Shown here piece after piece: positions 26,693 through 35,492 of a stretch of 53,298 nucleotides of DNA (its first letter is position 1; each line of letters starts with the position of its first letter). The notes under the pieces were generated by a model that was not told where the DNA came from, ran no database searches, and was given only the letters and a program-made list of their open reading frames with translations. The stretch covers positions 1 through 53,298 of the forward strand of contig JAFGQE010000150.1 of assembly GCA_016935835.1 (NCBI GenBank). The letters run 5' to 3'. This stretch comes from Clostridia bacterium. Lineage in GTDB: Bacteria; Bacillota; Clostridia; DUPQ01. The position numbers and the translations under genes are program-made.

Positions 26693-27469
26693 ATGTATAA
26701 ATTGCTCGTGGTTGATGATGAACCGCTGATCCGAAAGGGAATCATAAGTTTGATTGATTACAGGGAACTTGCCGTCGATGGTGTTTTTGAAGCCGCCGAC
26801 GGCATTTCCGCGCTAAAGATTGCAGGGGATGAGAAACCTGACATAGTTTTGGCGGACATCAATATGCCGGGCATGGACGGCCTGGAGTTGGCGTCAAGGA
26901 TCAGGGAGATGAATCCCGGGGTCAAGATTGCAATCATTACCGGATACGATTATTTCGATTATGCGGTCGCCGCTATAAAGGCGGGGGTGGATGACTTTGT
27001 CCTTAAGCCTGTTTCGAAAGCCGACATAACCGGAATCCTCAGTAAACTCATATATGAACTGGACAGGGATAAAAGCACGAGGGAAGCGGTCGGCTCGATC
27101 GGCAAACTGGCGGACATCGGGGGGGACCGGGGGAATGAATCCGGCTATCGGCGGCAGATTGCCGGGGTCATGGATGAGAAGTACAGGGATTCTGAGTTTT
27201 CGCTCAGGAAACTCGCGGAGGAGGTATCGCTGAGCCCCGGATATCTAAGCACGCTTTTCAAGGATATATTCGGGATAACCTTCCATGATTACCTTACGTC
27301 CCTTCGCCTTGAAAGGGCGAAGATACTCCTTCTTTCCTCGGATTTGAAGAATTACGAAGTCGCGGCACAGGTGGGATTCGAGGATCCCAACTATTTCAGC
27401 ACCGCCTTTAAAAGAAGGTTCGGAAAACCGCCGGGCGAATACAGGGGTTATGCAGGCGGTGGGAAATGA
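26693..27469 (+). CDS. YesN-like response regulator with AraC-type DNA-binding domain
   Basis: A 258-residue transcription factor. The receiver domain (about 1-120) has phospho-acceptor Asp55 in LADINMPG, acidic pair VVDDE and Lys in VLKPVS. The AraC-type helix-turn-helix pair is about 155-258, with SPGYLSTLFKDIFG and the ending VGFEDPNYFSTAFKRRFG. Overlaps the kinase gene by four bases. YesN-type regulators usually control carbohydrate uptake or glycosidase genes; the convergent GH2 gene and the distant solute-binding gene at 48917 are possible targets. Confidence 0.93.
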   Translation: MYKLLVVDDEPLIRKGIISLIDYRELAVDGVFEAADGISALKIAGDEKPDIVLADINMPGMDGLELASRIREMNPGVKIAIITGYDYFDYAVAAIKAGVDDFVLKPVSKADITGILSKLIYELDRDKSTREAVGSIGKLADIGGDRGNESGYRRQIAGVMDEKYRDSEFSLRKLAEEVSLSPGYLSTLFKDIFGITFHDYLTSLRLERAKILLLSSDLKNYEVAAQVGFEDPNYFSTAFKRRFGKPPGEYRGYAGGGK

Positions 27470-29217
27470 GAAAGAGAAAGTCTCCCCGCATTGGTTCCCA
27501 GATATTCATATATTTCCTGCTTTCAACGGGATTGATATTCATCGCCAGCGGAATTCTCCTTTATTTCAATTTTGCAGGCCTGGTGGAAAGTGAAATACTA
27601 AAAGCCACCAGGATGGGCATAGACAGCAGCGGCAAGCAGCTTGAGCTGTACATAGGGCAGGTCAAGGCCATATCCTCAATACTTGCGGGCGACGCAAACA
27701 CATGCAGCTATTTTGAACACGGCCATGACGGCCATGTCGCCGATGAAAACGACAGGAGCGAGATCGAGGGGCTTATCTCCAACATCATGGCAGCCAATGA
27801 AGAGCTGGTTACCGTCGTCATGGTGGGATATGACGGAAAGATCCTGTCAAACGAGCCGGACCTTGGAATGGAGGTTTCGAAGGACATGATGGAGCAGCAA
27901 TGGTACAAGGATGCCATTGCCAACAGCATGCCGGTCCTGACTTCGGCGCGGATGCAGGAATTCACGATGGACAAGGACGAATGGGTTCTGTCGCTGAGCA
28001 GGGAAATTGTCGGCGAATGCGATGAAAACATAGGCGTGCTGCTGATTGATTTCAAATATGATGCCATTGAGGGCATATTGGACGAGCTGGATCTCGGCTC
28101 CAGGGGATACCCCTTCATATTGAACGGCAGGAATGAGGTGGTATACCATTTCGACGACACCTATTTCAGCGACGAGGAAAAAAGGTCTGAACTTGTAGAA
28201 ATTGCAAACATGGGCAGCGACTCGATTGGGGCGGGCAGGCTAATACACAGCTATCAGATCAAGGGAACGGACTGGATGCTCGTGGGAGTGGCATCGACTG
28301 ACGCGGTCAGGATGATGCGGCAGGACATGGTTGTCGTCCTGTGGATACTCGGGTCGGCGGTTTTCATGATTGCGCTGGGAAGCGGCGTCATATTCTCAAG
28401 AAGGGTCGCGTCTCCGCTGAAAAAGCTTGAAAAGGCGATGGAGGAAGTGGAATCGGGCAAGCTTGATCAGACGGTCGACATCAGGGGAAGCCTGGAGGCT
28501 GAAAGCATCGCGGGACACTATGTCTCCATGATGAAAAGGATACGAAAACTTCTCGATGAGATTCAACAAAAGGAAAGATATCTGAGGACAAGCGAACTCA
28601 ATACGCTGCAGAGCCAGATAAACCCGCATTTTTTGTACAATACGCTTGATACCATTCTGTGGGCGGCTGAATTCAGGGACAGCGGCAAGGTAATATCGCT
28701 GACCAAGGCGCTGGCCAGGTTCTTCAGGCTTTCACTTGGCGGGGGCGGGGAGCTTACCTCGGTTGCGGACGAGCTTGACCATGCGGAGCAATATCTTTTC
28801 ATTCAGAAACAAAGGTACGGGGATAAACTCAATTATTCATTTGAATCCGACGATGGGATCGGAGATATCAAAATACCGAGGCTGATTCTTCAGCCTATAG
28901 TTGAAAACGCCATTTATCACGGCATACGCACCCTGGATGACGGAGGAATGATTTCCGTCAGCGCACGCAGGCAGGACGACGGCTTGCTTTTCACCATAAG
29001 GGACAATGGACCGGGTTACGATTTGAACCCGGACAGGGCTGCCGGGGACAGGGAATCCGGTGGAAATGATTCCGTTGGCAAAACGGGCGTCGGGCAGGCC
29101 AACGTAGATAAAAGGATCAAACTTTATTATGGCGGTGGATATGGCCTGAGGATAGACAGCGCCCCGGGCAAAGGAACGACTGTATATATCAGGACAGGTC
29201 TTCAGGTCGACAGCTGA
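27466..29217 (+). CDS. YesM-like sensor histidine kinase
   Basis: A 583-residue membrane kinase, partner of the preceding regulator. The ATG overlaps the regulator stop codon (ATGA), so they are coupled. Segments: first membrane helix (about 12-35), an extracellular dCache-like sensor (about 36-285), second membrane helix (about 290-312), HAMP, then a His_kinase domain with phospho-accepting His388 in QINPHFLYN and an ATPase domain with ENAIYHGI, DNGPGYD and GVGQANVDKRI. The ligand is unknown; relatives sense sugars or oligosaccharides. Its last 16 bases overlap the end of the convergent GH2 gene. Confidence 0.93.
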   Translation: MRKRKSPRIGSQIFIYFLLSTGLIFIASGILLYFNFAGLVESEILKATRMGIDSSGKQLELYIGQVKAISSILAGDANTCSYFEHGHDGHVADENDRSEIEGLISNIMAANEELVTVVMVGYDGKILSNEPDLGMEVSKDMMEQQWYKDAIANSMPVLTSARMQEFTMDKDEWVLSLSREIVGECDENIGVLLIDFKYDAIEGILDELDLGSRGYPFILNGRNEVVYHFDDTYFSDEEKRSELVEIANMGSDSIGAGRLIHSYQIKGTDWMLVGVASTDAVRMMRQDMVVVLWILGSAVFMIALGSGVIFSRRVASPLKKLEKAMEEVESGKLDQTVDIRGSLEAESIAGHYVSMMKRIRKLLDEIQQKERYLRTSELNTLQSQINPHFLYNTLDTILWAAEFRDSGKVISLTKALARFFRLSLGGGGELTSVADELDHAEQYLFIQKQRYGDKLNYSFESDDGIGDIKIPRLILQPIVENAIYHGIRTLDDGGMISVSARRQDDGLLFTIRDNGPGYDLNPDRAAGDRESGGNDSVGKTGVGQANVDKRIKLYYGGGYGLRIDSAPGKGTTVYIRTGLQVDS

Positions 29218-31040
29218 CCCTGTCCCTGATTGTTCTGTTTGCGAAATGCGTCGTCCAGCATGGCGTGGAGGCTTCTCATTCTCATCGCATCGAATTTCAG
29301 CACCTTGCGGTCATATGTGTATATGCCGTTGGTTTCTATCTCAACATCGGACAGCTGGGTGTAGATCGTTCCGCACAGCCCGTATTCAATCAATGGCAGG
29401 ACCTGGCCTTTCAGCAGTTCCTCATAGGCATCCATCAGCATGCCGGTCGTAGGGAAATATTTATACCCGGAAGTGTCGTCATCCCTCCACAGGTTGTCAG
29501 TGAGTATGCAGTTATAGCCACCGTATTCGCTTATCAGATATGCCCTTTTATCGCAATCCGGCGGTCGTTTCAGCTCCTTGATATATGTATGCCTGCTCAG
29601 GAAATCGCCGCAGCCCTGGTCAATCCAGCCCGAAGCATGGTCGACCGCCCTGGAAGGGTCCGTTTCCCTGACTTTCTCATAAATCCTTTTTGAGTCGTAC
29701 TGGCCCCATGCCTCATTGAAAGGGCACCAGACTATTATTGCCGGGGAGTTGTGCAGGTGCGACAGCATCCCCCCGAGTTCATTCTCATAGCCTTCGCGTG
29801 AAGCGGGATCCGACCTCCATGCAAGGGAATGAGTCCTGCCGTTGTTGTCCCTGACAAGATGGCCGGGGAGCCTCGACAGCCTCACCCGCCGCCTGGTGGT
29901 CATGTCCCTTCCCCCGGAAACCATGTCCTGTATGACAAGGATTCCGATCCTGTCGGCATGGTAATACCAGCGGCGGGGCTCGATCTTGATATGTTTTCTT
30001 ATTGCATTGAAGCCAAGCTCCTTCATTCTGCGTATGTCGAATTCCATTGCGGCGTCGCAAGGCGGGGTCAACCCGCTTTCGGGCCAGTATCCCTGGTCAA
30101 GCGGTCCATTAAGGAATACTGGCGACCCGTTCAGCAGCAGCATATTCCTTCCGGAGCTTCCCTTTGCAAATGAAACCGAGCGGATTCCAAAGTACGAGGT
30201 CACCGAATCAATGGTATCCTGACCGGACACAAGGTCAATTTCCACATCATAGAGGAAAGGGTCGGCGGGGCTCCACAGCCTGGGGGATTCAAGGAGTATG
30301 TCAAACGGCTCGTTCGATTTGAACACGGCTGAGGCCGCCGGATGCCCTCCTTCGTATATTCGGGCGCGAACGTCCAGGCCTGATGCCGATGATACCTCGA
30401 TGCGAACTCCGTTGGCCCCGGAAAGGGGAGTCATGCGGAGGCCTTCCACATAATCCTTGGGAACGGTTTCCATCCATACCGTCTGCCAGATTCCGCTCGT
30501 AGGCGTGTACCATATGCCTGACGGATGAAGGCGCTGCTTACCGCGCTGCTGCCAGTGGGTGTCGGATGGATCCGTTACGGAAACAACCAGCACGTTGACG
30601 CCGGGCCTTGAAAGATCCGTTATATCGATTGAAAAGGGAAGGTAGCCTCCTTCATGAGAGCCTGCCATGGTTCCGTTTATAAAAATTTCACATTTCCAGT
30701 CGACGGCTTCGAAATTCAACAGAATGCGATTGGAGGATCCGGTTTCCGGGGCGGGAAAGGAGCGTCTGTAATGAAGCTTCCGGTCGGGCGGGAAGGGCTT
30801 TTCCACACCGCCCAGGGCTGTTTCGAATGAGAAAGGAACCAGGATGAAGCCGTCCGCCGTTTCGGGCATCGGCTCATCAATCCCCGTTACGGCGTATTCC
30901 CAGGGACCGTTCAGGCAAATCCAGTCCCGCCGGACCATCTGGGGCCTCGGGTATTCGCCCAGTGGACAGGTCCTGTCGATGGTTGCACCCCAGATTGTGC
31001 TGATGCCGGAATCCTTCCGTGTTTTTTGTTCTTTGGTCAT
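29202..31040 (-). CDS. GH2 family glycosidase (beta-galactosidase/beta-glucuronidase-like)
   Basis: A 612-residue predicted retaining beta-glycosidase. ATG 31040 is chosen because GCGGGGTG lies just before it; the ATG at 31067 has no binding site. Three domains: sugar-binding jelly roll (about 20-190), immunoglobulin-like (about 190-285) and TIM barrel (about 285-612). Acid/base Glu is in WCPFNEAWGQ and nucleophile Glu in ISEYGGYN. It lacks the long C-terminal domains of E. coli LacZ and any signal peptide. Beta-galactosidase, glucuronidase or mannosidase activity cannot be told apart here. Confidence 0.88.
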   Translation of the reverse strand: MTKEQKTRKDSGISTIWGATIDRTCPLGEYPRPQMVRRDWICLNGPWEYAVTGIDEPMPETADGFILVPFSFETALGGVEKPFPPDRKLHYRRSFPAPETGSSNRILLNFEAVDWKCEIFINGTMAGSHEGGYLPFSIDITDLSRPGVNVLVVSVTDPSDTHWQQRGKQRLHPSGIWYTPTSGIWQTVWMETVPKDYVEGLRMTPLSGANGVRIEVSSASGLDVRARIYEGGHPAASAVFKSNEPFDILLESPRLWSPADPFLYDVEIDLVSGQDTIDSVTSYFGIRSVSFAKGSSGRNMLLLNGSPVFLNGPLDQGYWPESGLTPPCDAAMEFDIRRMKELGFNAIRKHIKIEPRRWYYHADRIGILVIQDMVSGGRDMTTRRRVRLSRLPGHLVRDNNGRTHSLAWRSDPASREGYENELGGMLSHLHNSPAIIVWCPFNEAWGQYDSKRIYEKVRETDPSRAVDHASGWIDQGCGDFLSRHTYIKELKRPPDCDKRAYLISEYGGYNCILTDNLWRDDDTSGYKYFPTTGMLMDAYEELLKGQVLPLIEYGLCGTIYTQLSDVEIETNGIYTYDRKVLKFDAMRMRSLHAMLDDAFRKQNNQGQGQLST

Positions 31041-31152
31041 GTCAGGCACCCCGCTTATTATTTCCATGAAATTATATCATAATATATTATAATGCAGTTA
31101 TTCCTGACAGCCCCCGGGCTTTGGATCCGCATGAGCATCCGGGGAAATATGA

Positions 31153-31158
31153 TATAAT
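31153..31158 (+). promoter_or_regulatory. -10 box candidate for the SLC13-type carrier gene
   Basis: TATAAT within GATATAATG, 29 bases before the proposed ATG 31187; no convincing -35. It rules against the earlier in-frame ATG at 31121 if used. On the other strand, ATTATA at 31071-31076 reads as TATAAT towards the GH2 gene. Confidence 0.35.
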
Positions 31159-31186
31159 GTCCTGGAGCCGGGAGGCATGGGCTGAT

Positions 31187-32581
31187 ATGAAAAAATATAA
31201 AAGAATTCTGGATATTCTGGCAGGGGCGGCTTTATTCGCAACCATCGCCCTGATATTGCCTGATGGGTTCGCCGCGGAGGCGAAGATAGCCATGGGAATG
31301 ATAGCGATGATGGTTTACTGGTGGATAACCCGGCCGGTGCATTATGCAGTCACCGCATTGGTTCCTTTGGTGGTCAACTCAGTTTATCCAATGATTCCCA
31401 TGGCTGATCTGCTCGGGGAATATGCGGACCCTATAGTTTTGCTGATACTCGGGGCAAGCATCCTGACGGCCGCCTGGACCCTTCACGGGCTTGACAAGAG
31501 AATAGCGCTGAAATCCCTGACATGGATAGGAACATCGGTCAATAAGCAGCTGGCCGTTTGGTTTCTGCTCGCGGTTGGCATGAGTGCATTCCTGCCAAAC
31601 ATGGTTGTAGCCGCGGCGTTGTGCCCGGTGGCGTATGCGATGATGAAATACTCAGGCGGTTCGAATGACGGAAAAACATCAAATCTTTTGCTGCTTGCAA
31701 TAGTATGGGGCGCTGGAATCGGCGGAATCGGAACACCCATGGGCGGTGCGATGAACCTGGTTGTGATATCGAACATAGAAAAGCAAACGGGCAATGAGTT
31801 TCTTTACTGGGAATGGGTTGCGCGGATATTCCCGTTCCTGCTGGTGCTGTCGGCGGTTGTCCTTGCATATATTTTATTAATAAGGAAGGATACCCGTGAA
31901 CTTGAAGGGAGCAAGGAATATTTCAAAACACAGCTTCAGGCCGCGGGTCCATTGAGCAAGCCTGAGGCAGCTGTACTGCTTCTTTTTCTGTTTGCCGTTG
32001 CATTGTCGTTCACAAGGCCTTTTTACCAGGGCTTGTTTCCGGGTTTCACCCCGCCGTTCGCCTTTTTGTTGATGGGCCTTATGACATTCCTGATAAAACC
32101 CAGGGGACATGGCCGGCTGATGGACTGGAATTATACGGCGGCAAATATCAACTGGGGTCTTCTCATTCTTTTTGCGGGAGGGCTGGCAGCGGGCGGATTG
32201 ATAACCGGAACGGGAGCGGCCGAATCCATGGCAGTGATGTTAAATGACAACGGCTCTGCCGGAGTGATTGGTGCGGTCATGGTCATTGCGGCAGTAGGTA
32301 TGTTCCTTGCAAACGCTTCAAGCAATACTGCCGCGTGCGCGGTTCTGGTTCCCATGGTGATTACCATTGCGGTCGGAATGGGCCACGACCCGCTGCCATA
32401 TGTGTTCCTGACCGCCGCGGCATGCAACAGTGCATATGCGCTGCCGACGTCAATCAGGGCGGTTCCGGTCGGATACGGACTGGACACAGGCTTTATGTTC
32501 AGGAAGGGTATGATTGCCATTCTGATATCATATGCGGCCCTTGTTTTGTCGGGATACGCATATATATTGCTTTTGGCATAG
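31187..32581 (+). CDS. SLC13/DASS-type anion transporter (candidate sulfur oxyanion or dicarboxylate carrier)
   Basis: A 464-residue membrane protein with about 11-12 hydrophobic segments. GGAGG (31171-31175) lies 11 bases before ATG 31187. The two family-defining hairpins are recognisable: GIGTPMGGAMNLVV and NASSNTAACAVLVPM, each with the Ser/Asn-Thr type signature that binds sodium and anion in this superfamily. Substrates in the family are sulfate, dicarboxylates, citrate or phosphate. A TusA gene follows after 12 bases, so sulfate, sulfite or thiosulfate is an attractive guess but not shown by sequence. Confidence 0.83.
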   Translation: MKKYKRILDILAGAALFATIALILPDGFAAEAKIAMGMIAMMVYWWITRPVHYAVTALVPLVVNSVYPMIPMADLLGEYADPIVLLILGASILTAAWTLHGLDKRIALKSLTWIGTSVNKQLAVWFLLAVGMSAFLPNMVVAAALCPVAYAMMKYSGGSNDGKTSNLLLLAIVWGAGIGGIGTPMGGAMNLVVISNIEKQTGNEFLYWEWVARIFPFLLVLSAVVLAYILLIRKDTRELEGSKEYFKTQLQAAGPLSKPEAAVLLLFLFAVALSFTRPFYQGLFPGFTPPFAFLLMGLMTFLIKPRGHGRLMDWNYTAANINWGLLILFAGGLAAGGLITGTGAAESMAVMLNDNGSAGVIGAVMVIAAVGMFLANASSNTAACAVLVPMVITIAVGMGHDPLPYVFLTAAACNSAYALPTSIRAVPVGYGLDTGFMFRKGMIAILISYAALVLSGYAYILLLA

Positions 32582-32593
32582 GCGGTGAGTCTT

Positions 32594-32824
32594 ATGAAAG
32601 AAAATGCCAGGATGCTGGATTGTTTCGGGGACATGTGTCCCTTGCCCTTGCTCAGAATAGAGGCTGAAATTCCCAGGACCGGGAAAGGGGACAGCTTTGT
32701 GGTTGTCACTGACCACAGCTGCGTGCTTGAATCAATAAAAGACAAATACAAGGACAAGAACATAACGATGGAAATAGAGGAAGTTATGAACGGCGTATGG
32801 GAAATTACATTTACGAAGCTATGA
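32594..32824 (+). CDS. TusA-family sulfur carrier protein (copy 1)
   Basis: A 76-residue cytoplasmic sulfur-relay protein. ATG 32594 is preferred to GTG 32585, which overlaps the AGGCGGTGAG binding region. Active Cys15 lies in MCPLPLL, the family CPxP motif; a second Cys in VVVTDHSC matches the other copy at 34664. TusA proteins carry sulfur as a persulfide between rhodaneses, transporters and acceptors. Probably cotranscribed with the carrier. Two TusA copies in 2.1 kb imply separate partners. Confidence 0.92.
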   Translation: MKENARMLDCFGDMCPLPLLRIEAEIPRTGKGDSFVVVTDHSCVLESIKDKYKDKNITMEIEEVMNGVWEITFTKL

Positions 32825-32870
32825 AAAGAGTATTCACAGGCCTTTGCCTGATATATATATGACGCTTGCC

Positions 32871-33770
32871 TCAGCAGAATGATTTCGTTCCTTTGCTTAT
32901 GAACCAGGATATGAATTCCTCGACCTGGCGCGAATGGCTTTTCTTAAACAGAAGTATCATCTCGAGGTCCATGTTGAAATCAGGTACCTTTATTTGCTTG
33001 AAATCCTTTTTGTACAGCTCCTCCTTCACGGAGATATACGGGAGAAATGCAAGCCCGTAATTCCTGGATATCATGATCTTGGCGCCCTCTATCCCCTCGA
33101 CCTCCATGTGGCAGTTGAGGTTGTCCCTGGCGTAACCGAGTTTCTTAAGGTTGTTCATAAGGATATCGTTGATATCATTCCTTCCTGTAAATGTTATTAT
33201 ACAGGCATCCAGGAGTTCTTCGATTGACAGGACGTCCGGGTTGGACGGAATGTTTTTTCCCGCCAGTACGATATTGTTTATTCCTGTCTTGATCGAAACC
33301 ACATCCTTGGGAAGCCGGAGGGGACCGGTGAAATATGAAAAGCCTATATCGCAGATATTATTGACGACATCCGTGGCGATATCCGTGGAAAGACGGGATT
33401 TCAATTCGTACTTGTGCGACGGAAACTGCTTGTTGGCGAGCATGAGGGTGCATGGGAGCGCATAATTGGCTATGGCGCTGCATGCTTCTATCTTGATCAG
33501 CTCCCCGACGCCGCCCTGTGTCTTGATTTCATCAAGCATCTCATCATAGGTGCGTATTATATTTTCAGCGAACTTATAGACTGTCTCGCCCGCAGGGGTC
33601 AGAACCACCCCTTTGTTGCTTCTTTCAAGCAGCTTGCAGGACATGTCCGCCTCCAGCTTGCTTATCTGCTGGCTCAGGGCGGATTGCGAGATATGGGCTT
33701 CACCCGCTATGCTGCTTATGCTGCCCGCGTTTGCAATCTTATAAAAGAATTTCAAAGATTCTATATTCAT
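32871..33770 (-). CDS. LysR-type transcriptional regulator of the sulfur island
   Basis: A 299-residue regulator. The N-terminal winged helix (about 1-65) reads FYKIANAGSISSIAGEAHISQSALSQQISKLE; the substrate-binding domain follows (about 88-295). GGAGC precedes the ATG. It is transcribed away from the YeeE-type gene, with LysR-like dyads between them, the classic arrangement of a regulator and its target. The effector may be a sulfur compound by analogy with CysB; not seen in the sequence. Confidence 0.92.
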   Translation of the reverse strand: MNIESLKFFYKIANAGSISSIAGEAHISQSALSQQISKLEADMSCKLLERSNKGVVLTPAGETVYKFAENIIRTYDEMLDEIKTQGGVGELIKIEACSAIANYALPCTLMLANKQFPSHKYELKSRLSTDIATDVVNNICDIGFSYFTGPLRLPKDVVSIKTGINNIVLAGKNIPSNPDVLSIEELLDACIITFTGRNDINDILMNNLKKLGYARDNLNCHMEVEGIEGAKIMISRNYGLAFLPYISVKEELYKKDFKQIKVPDFNMDLEMILLFKKSHSRQVEEFISWFISKGTKSFC

Positions 33771-33844
33771 ACCAGGCTCCGTTCGGCATTTTGTTGAGTG
33801 CGGCCGCAGGTGTAAATTATATCACAGCTCTGCCATAAAAAAAA

Positions 33845-33859
33845 CTTATACTGCATAAG
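33845..33859. promoter_or_regulatory. LysR-type operator candidate (T-N11-A dyad)
   Basis: CTTAT-ACTGC-ATAAG is a perfect 5-bp dyad containing the T-N11-A core recognised by LysR proteins. It sits between the divergent LysR gene (start 33770) and the YeeE-type gene (start 33949). Two more dyads lie in the same gap: GGATATATCC (33866-33875) and GTTAAT-TT-ATTAAC (33910-33923). ATTATA at 33816-33821 reads as a TATAAT box for the LysR gene. Confidence 0.55.
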
Positions 33860-33948
33860 CAAAACGGATATATCCATTTCCCGTGCATATGTTAAAATCG
33901 TTAAGGAATGTTAATTTATTAACAAAGTTTTGGAAAGGATGTGAAAAA

Positions 33949-34641
33949 GTGACTGAAGGAGTGGAAAGGAAATCCTCAAGGGCTTCGGCCGGGGGAGCCA
34001 AGCGAAAGAAAAAGAACCAGCTTCCGATTGCGGTTGTCATTTTCGTCGTCATAGCAGGAATAGGCGTATGGCTTGGCTTCAGGGGTGAGAACCTTCTTTT
34101 GTACTGGCTGCTGGGCCTGGCATTCGGGTTTGTCCTGCAAAGGTCAAGATTTTGTTTCACGGCTTCCATGAGGGATCCGTATCTGACGAAAAGCACATCG
34201 ATAACCAGGGCGGTGCTGATTGCGTTCGCGTTGACAAGCATCGGGTTCACCGCGATAAAATACGGTTATTTCGCGAACGGTCTTGCCATACCCGGGCAAA
34301 GCTTCGTCGCCACGATAAGCATAGCGACGGCCGTAGGCGCAATAATGTTCGGAATAGGCATGGTCATAGCGGGCGGATGCGCATCAGGAACGCTCATGAG
34401 GGTCGGCGAGGGTTTTTGGATGCAGGTTATATCCCTTTTCTTCTTTATCGTGGGATCCCTCTGGGGAGCGCATGATTTCGGATGGTGGAAAAGAACTTTC
34501 ATGCTGAAAGGATTCGAGGTGTTTTTACCCGATTACCTTGGATGGCTGGGCGGACTGGGCGCCAACCTGCTTATAATAGCGGTCATTTATGTCATAGCGC
34601 ATAAATGGGAGAAAAAGCACAGCAACGAGCTGTCGCACTAA
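33949..34641 (+). CDS. YeeE/YedE-family sulfur transporter, first half
   Basis: A 230-residue membrane protein of the Sulf_transp family, whose characterised member (TsuA) takes up thiosulfate. GTG 33949 follows GGAAAGG (33932-33938) by ten bases; the ATG at 33883 has no site. A basic Ser/Lys-rich N-tail precedes about five or six membrane segments. Conserved cysteines are Cys69 in LQRSRFCF and Cys144 in AGGCASGTLMR. The third conserved Cys region of the full-length family is missing here and is found in the protein at 34929, so the transporter appears split in two. A TusA gene lies between the halves. Confidence 0.87.
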   Translation: MTEGVERKSSRASAGGAKRKKKNQLPIAVVIFVVIAGIGVWLGFRGENLLLYWLLGLAFGFVLQRSRFCFTASMRDPYLTKSTSITRAVLIAFALTSIGFTAIKYGYFANGLAIPGQSFVATISIATAVGAIMFGIGMVIAGGCASGTLMRVGEGFWMQVISLFFFIVGSLWGAHDFGWWKRTFMLKGFEVFLPDYLGWLGGLGANLLIIAVIYVIAHKWEKKHSNELSH

Positions 34642-34663
34642 AAAATAATTGGAGGAAATTGAA

Positions 34664-34894
34664 ATGAGTAAAGAAGTTGTATTGGATTGTCTGGGAGAGG
34701 CTTGCCCGATCCCCTTGGTCAAGAGCGAGAAAGCCATTGAGAAAATGGCTGTCGGCGACGTGCTTGTAGTACAGGTTGACCACAGTTGCGCGATGAAGAA
34801 TGTTCCCGAGTGGGCCAGGAAACAAGGATATGAAGTTGAAGTCGAGGAAGTCGACGACGGCGAATGGGAAATCATAATAGAAAAGACAAAATGA
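34664..34894 (+). CDS. TusA-family sulfur carrier protein (copy 2, TsuB-like)
   Basis: A 76-residue sulfur carrier. ATG 34664 follows GGAGGAA; an ATG at 34649 in frame lies before that site. Active Cys14 is in ACPIPLV, with LDCLGEACPIP the standard family opening and VDHSC shared with copy 1. In thiosulfate-uptake loci a TusA-like protein encoded beside the transporter receives sulfur on the inner face; gene order here, between two transporter halves, fits that role. Confidence 0.94.
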   Translation: MSKEVVLDCLGEACPIPLVKSEKAIEKMAVGDVLVVQVDHSCAMKNVPEWARKQGYEVEVEEVDDGEWEIIIEKTK

Positions 34895-34928
34895 CAAACC
34901 GGTAAAATTCTGCAGGAGGTGAAAGGCC

Positions 34929-35477
34929 TTGAAGGCATTTTTCGAAAAAATCAAAGAGAACGAATTTTACAAGCTTTGGTTCAAGGATGCGCTGCCGTAT
35001 GTAACCGGTGCGGTTCTGCTGTCGGTTTTCCAGATCGTGACGTTTGCGACGACAGGCAACCCATGGGGAGTTTCCGGGGTTTTCGCGGAGTGGGGCGCAT
35101 GGATCTTTGAATTGTTCGGCGGCTCGGTTGACAAATGGTATTATTTCAGTTCGCCTGGGGCACAGGCGACGCTGAATGCCGGAATTCTGAACCATGCCCC
35201 GACATGGAGAAACCTGGGGATAATCGCCGGCGCATTGTTCGCCGCCATGATGGCCTCCGGTTTCAAGATCAAGAAAATCAAGTCCTACAAGCAGGTGGTC
35301 GCCGCGGTCCTTGGAGGTTTGCTCATGGGCTATGGAGCAAGGATTGCGTTTGGCTGCAACATCGGCGCGCTTTACAGCGGGATAGCGTCGCTGTCGCTTT
35401 CAGGATGGGTTTTCGCGGCATTCATGTTCGTGGGAGCGATCATCGGAAGCAAGCTGCTTGTAAAATATTTTATGTAA
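34929..35477 (+). CDS. YeeE/YedE-family sulfur transporter, second half
   Basis: A 182-residue membrane protein with about four or five segments. Starts at TTG 34929, nine bases after GGAGG (34915-34919). Carries ARIAFGCNIGALYSGIASLSLSGWVF, the family C-terminal motif with Cys143. It lacks the AGGCASG motif found in the first half, so the two together make a full set. N-terminal residues 1-60 contain a cytoplasmic helix and a hydrophobic stretch unlike short YeeE domains. A heteromeric transporter is inferred. Confidence 0.86.
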   Translation: MKAFFEKIKENEFYKLWFKDALPYVTGAVLLSVFQIVTFATTGNPWGVSGVFAEWGAWIFELFGGSVDKWYYFSSPGAQATLNAGILNHAPTWRNLGIIAGALFAAMMASGFKIKKIKSYKQVVAAVLGGLLMGYGARIAFGCNIGALYSGIASLSLSGWVFAAFMFVGAIIGSKLLVKYFM

Positions 35478-35492
35478 GAAGGAAGTATTGAA

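Noticed and set aside
33886-33924. Second Pho box (TTAAAA, TTAAGG, TTAATT, TTAACA)
   Set aside because: The spacing is irregular (9, 10 and 8 bases) and the repeats are poor, unlike the exact 11-bp array before pstS.
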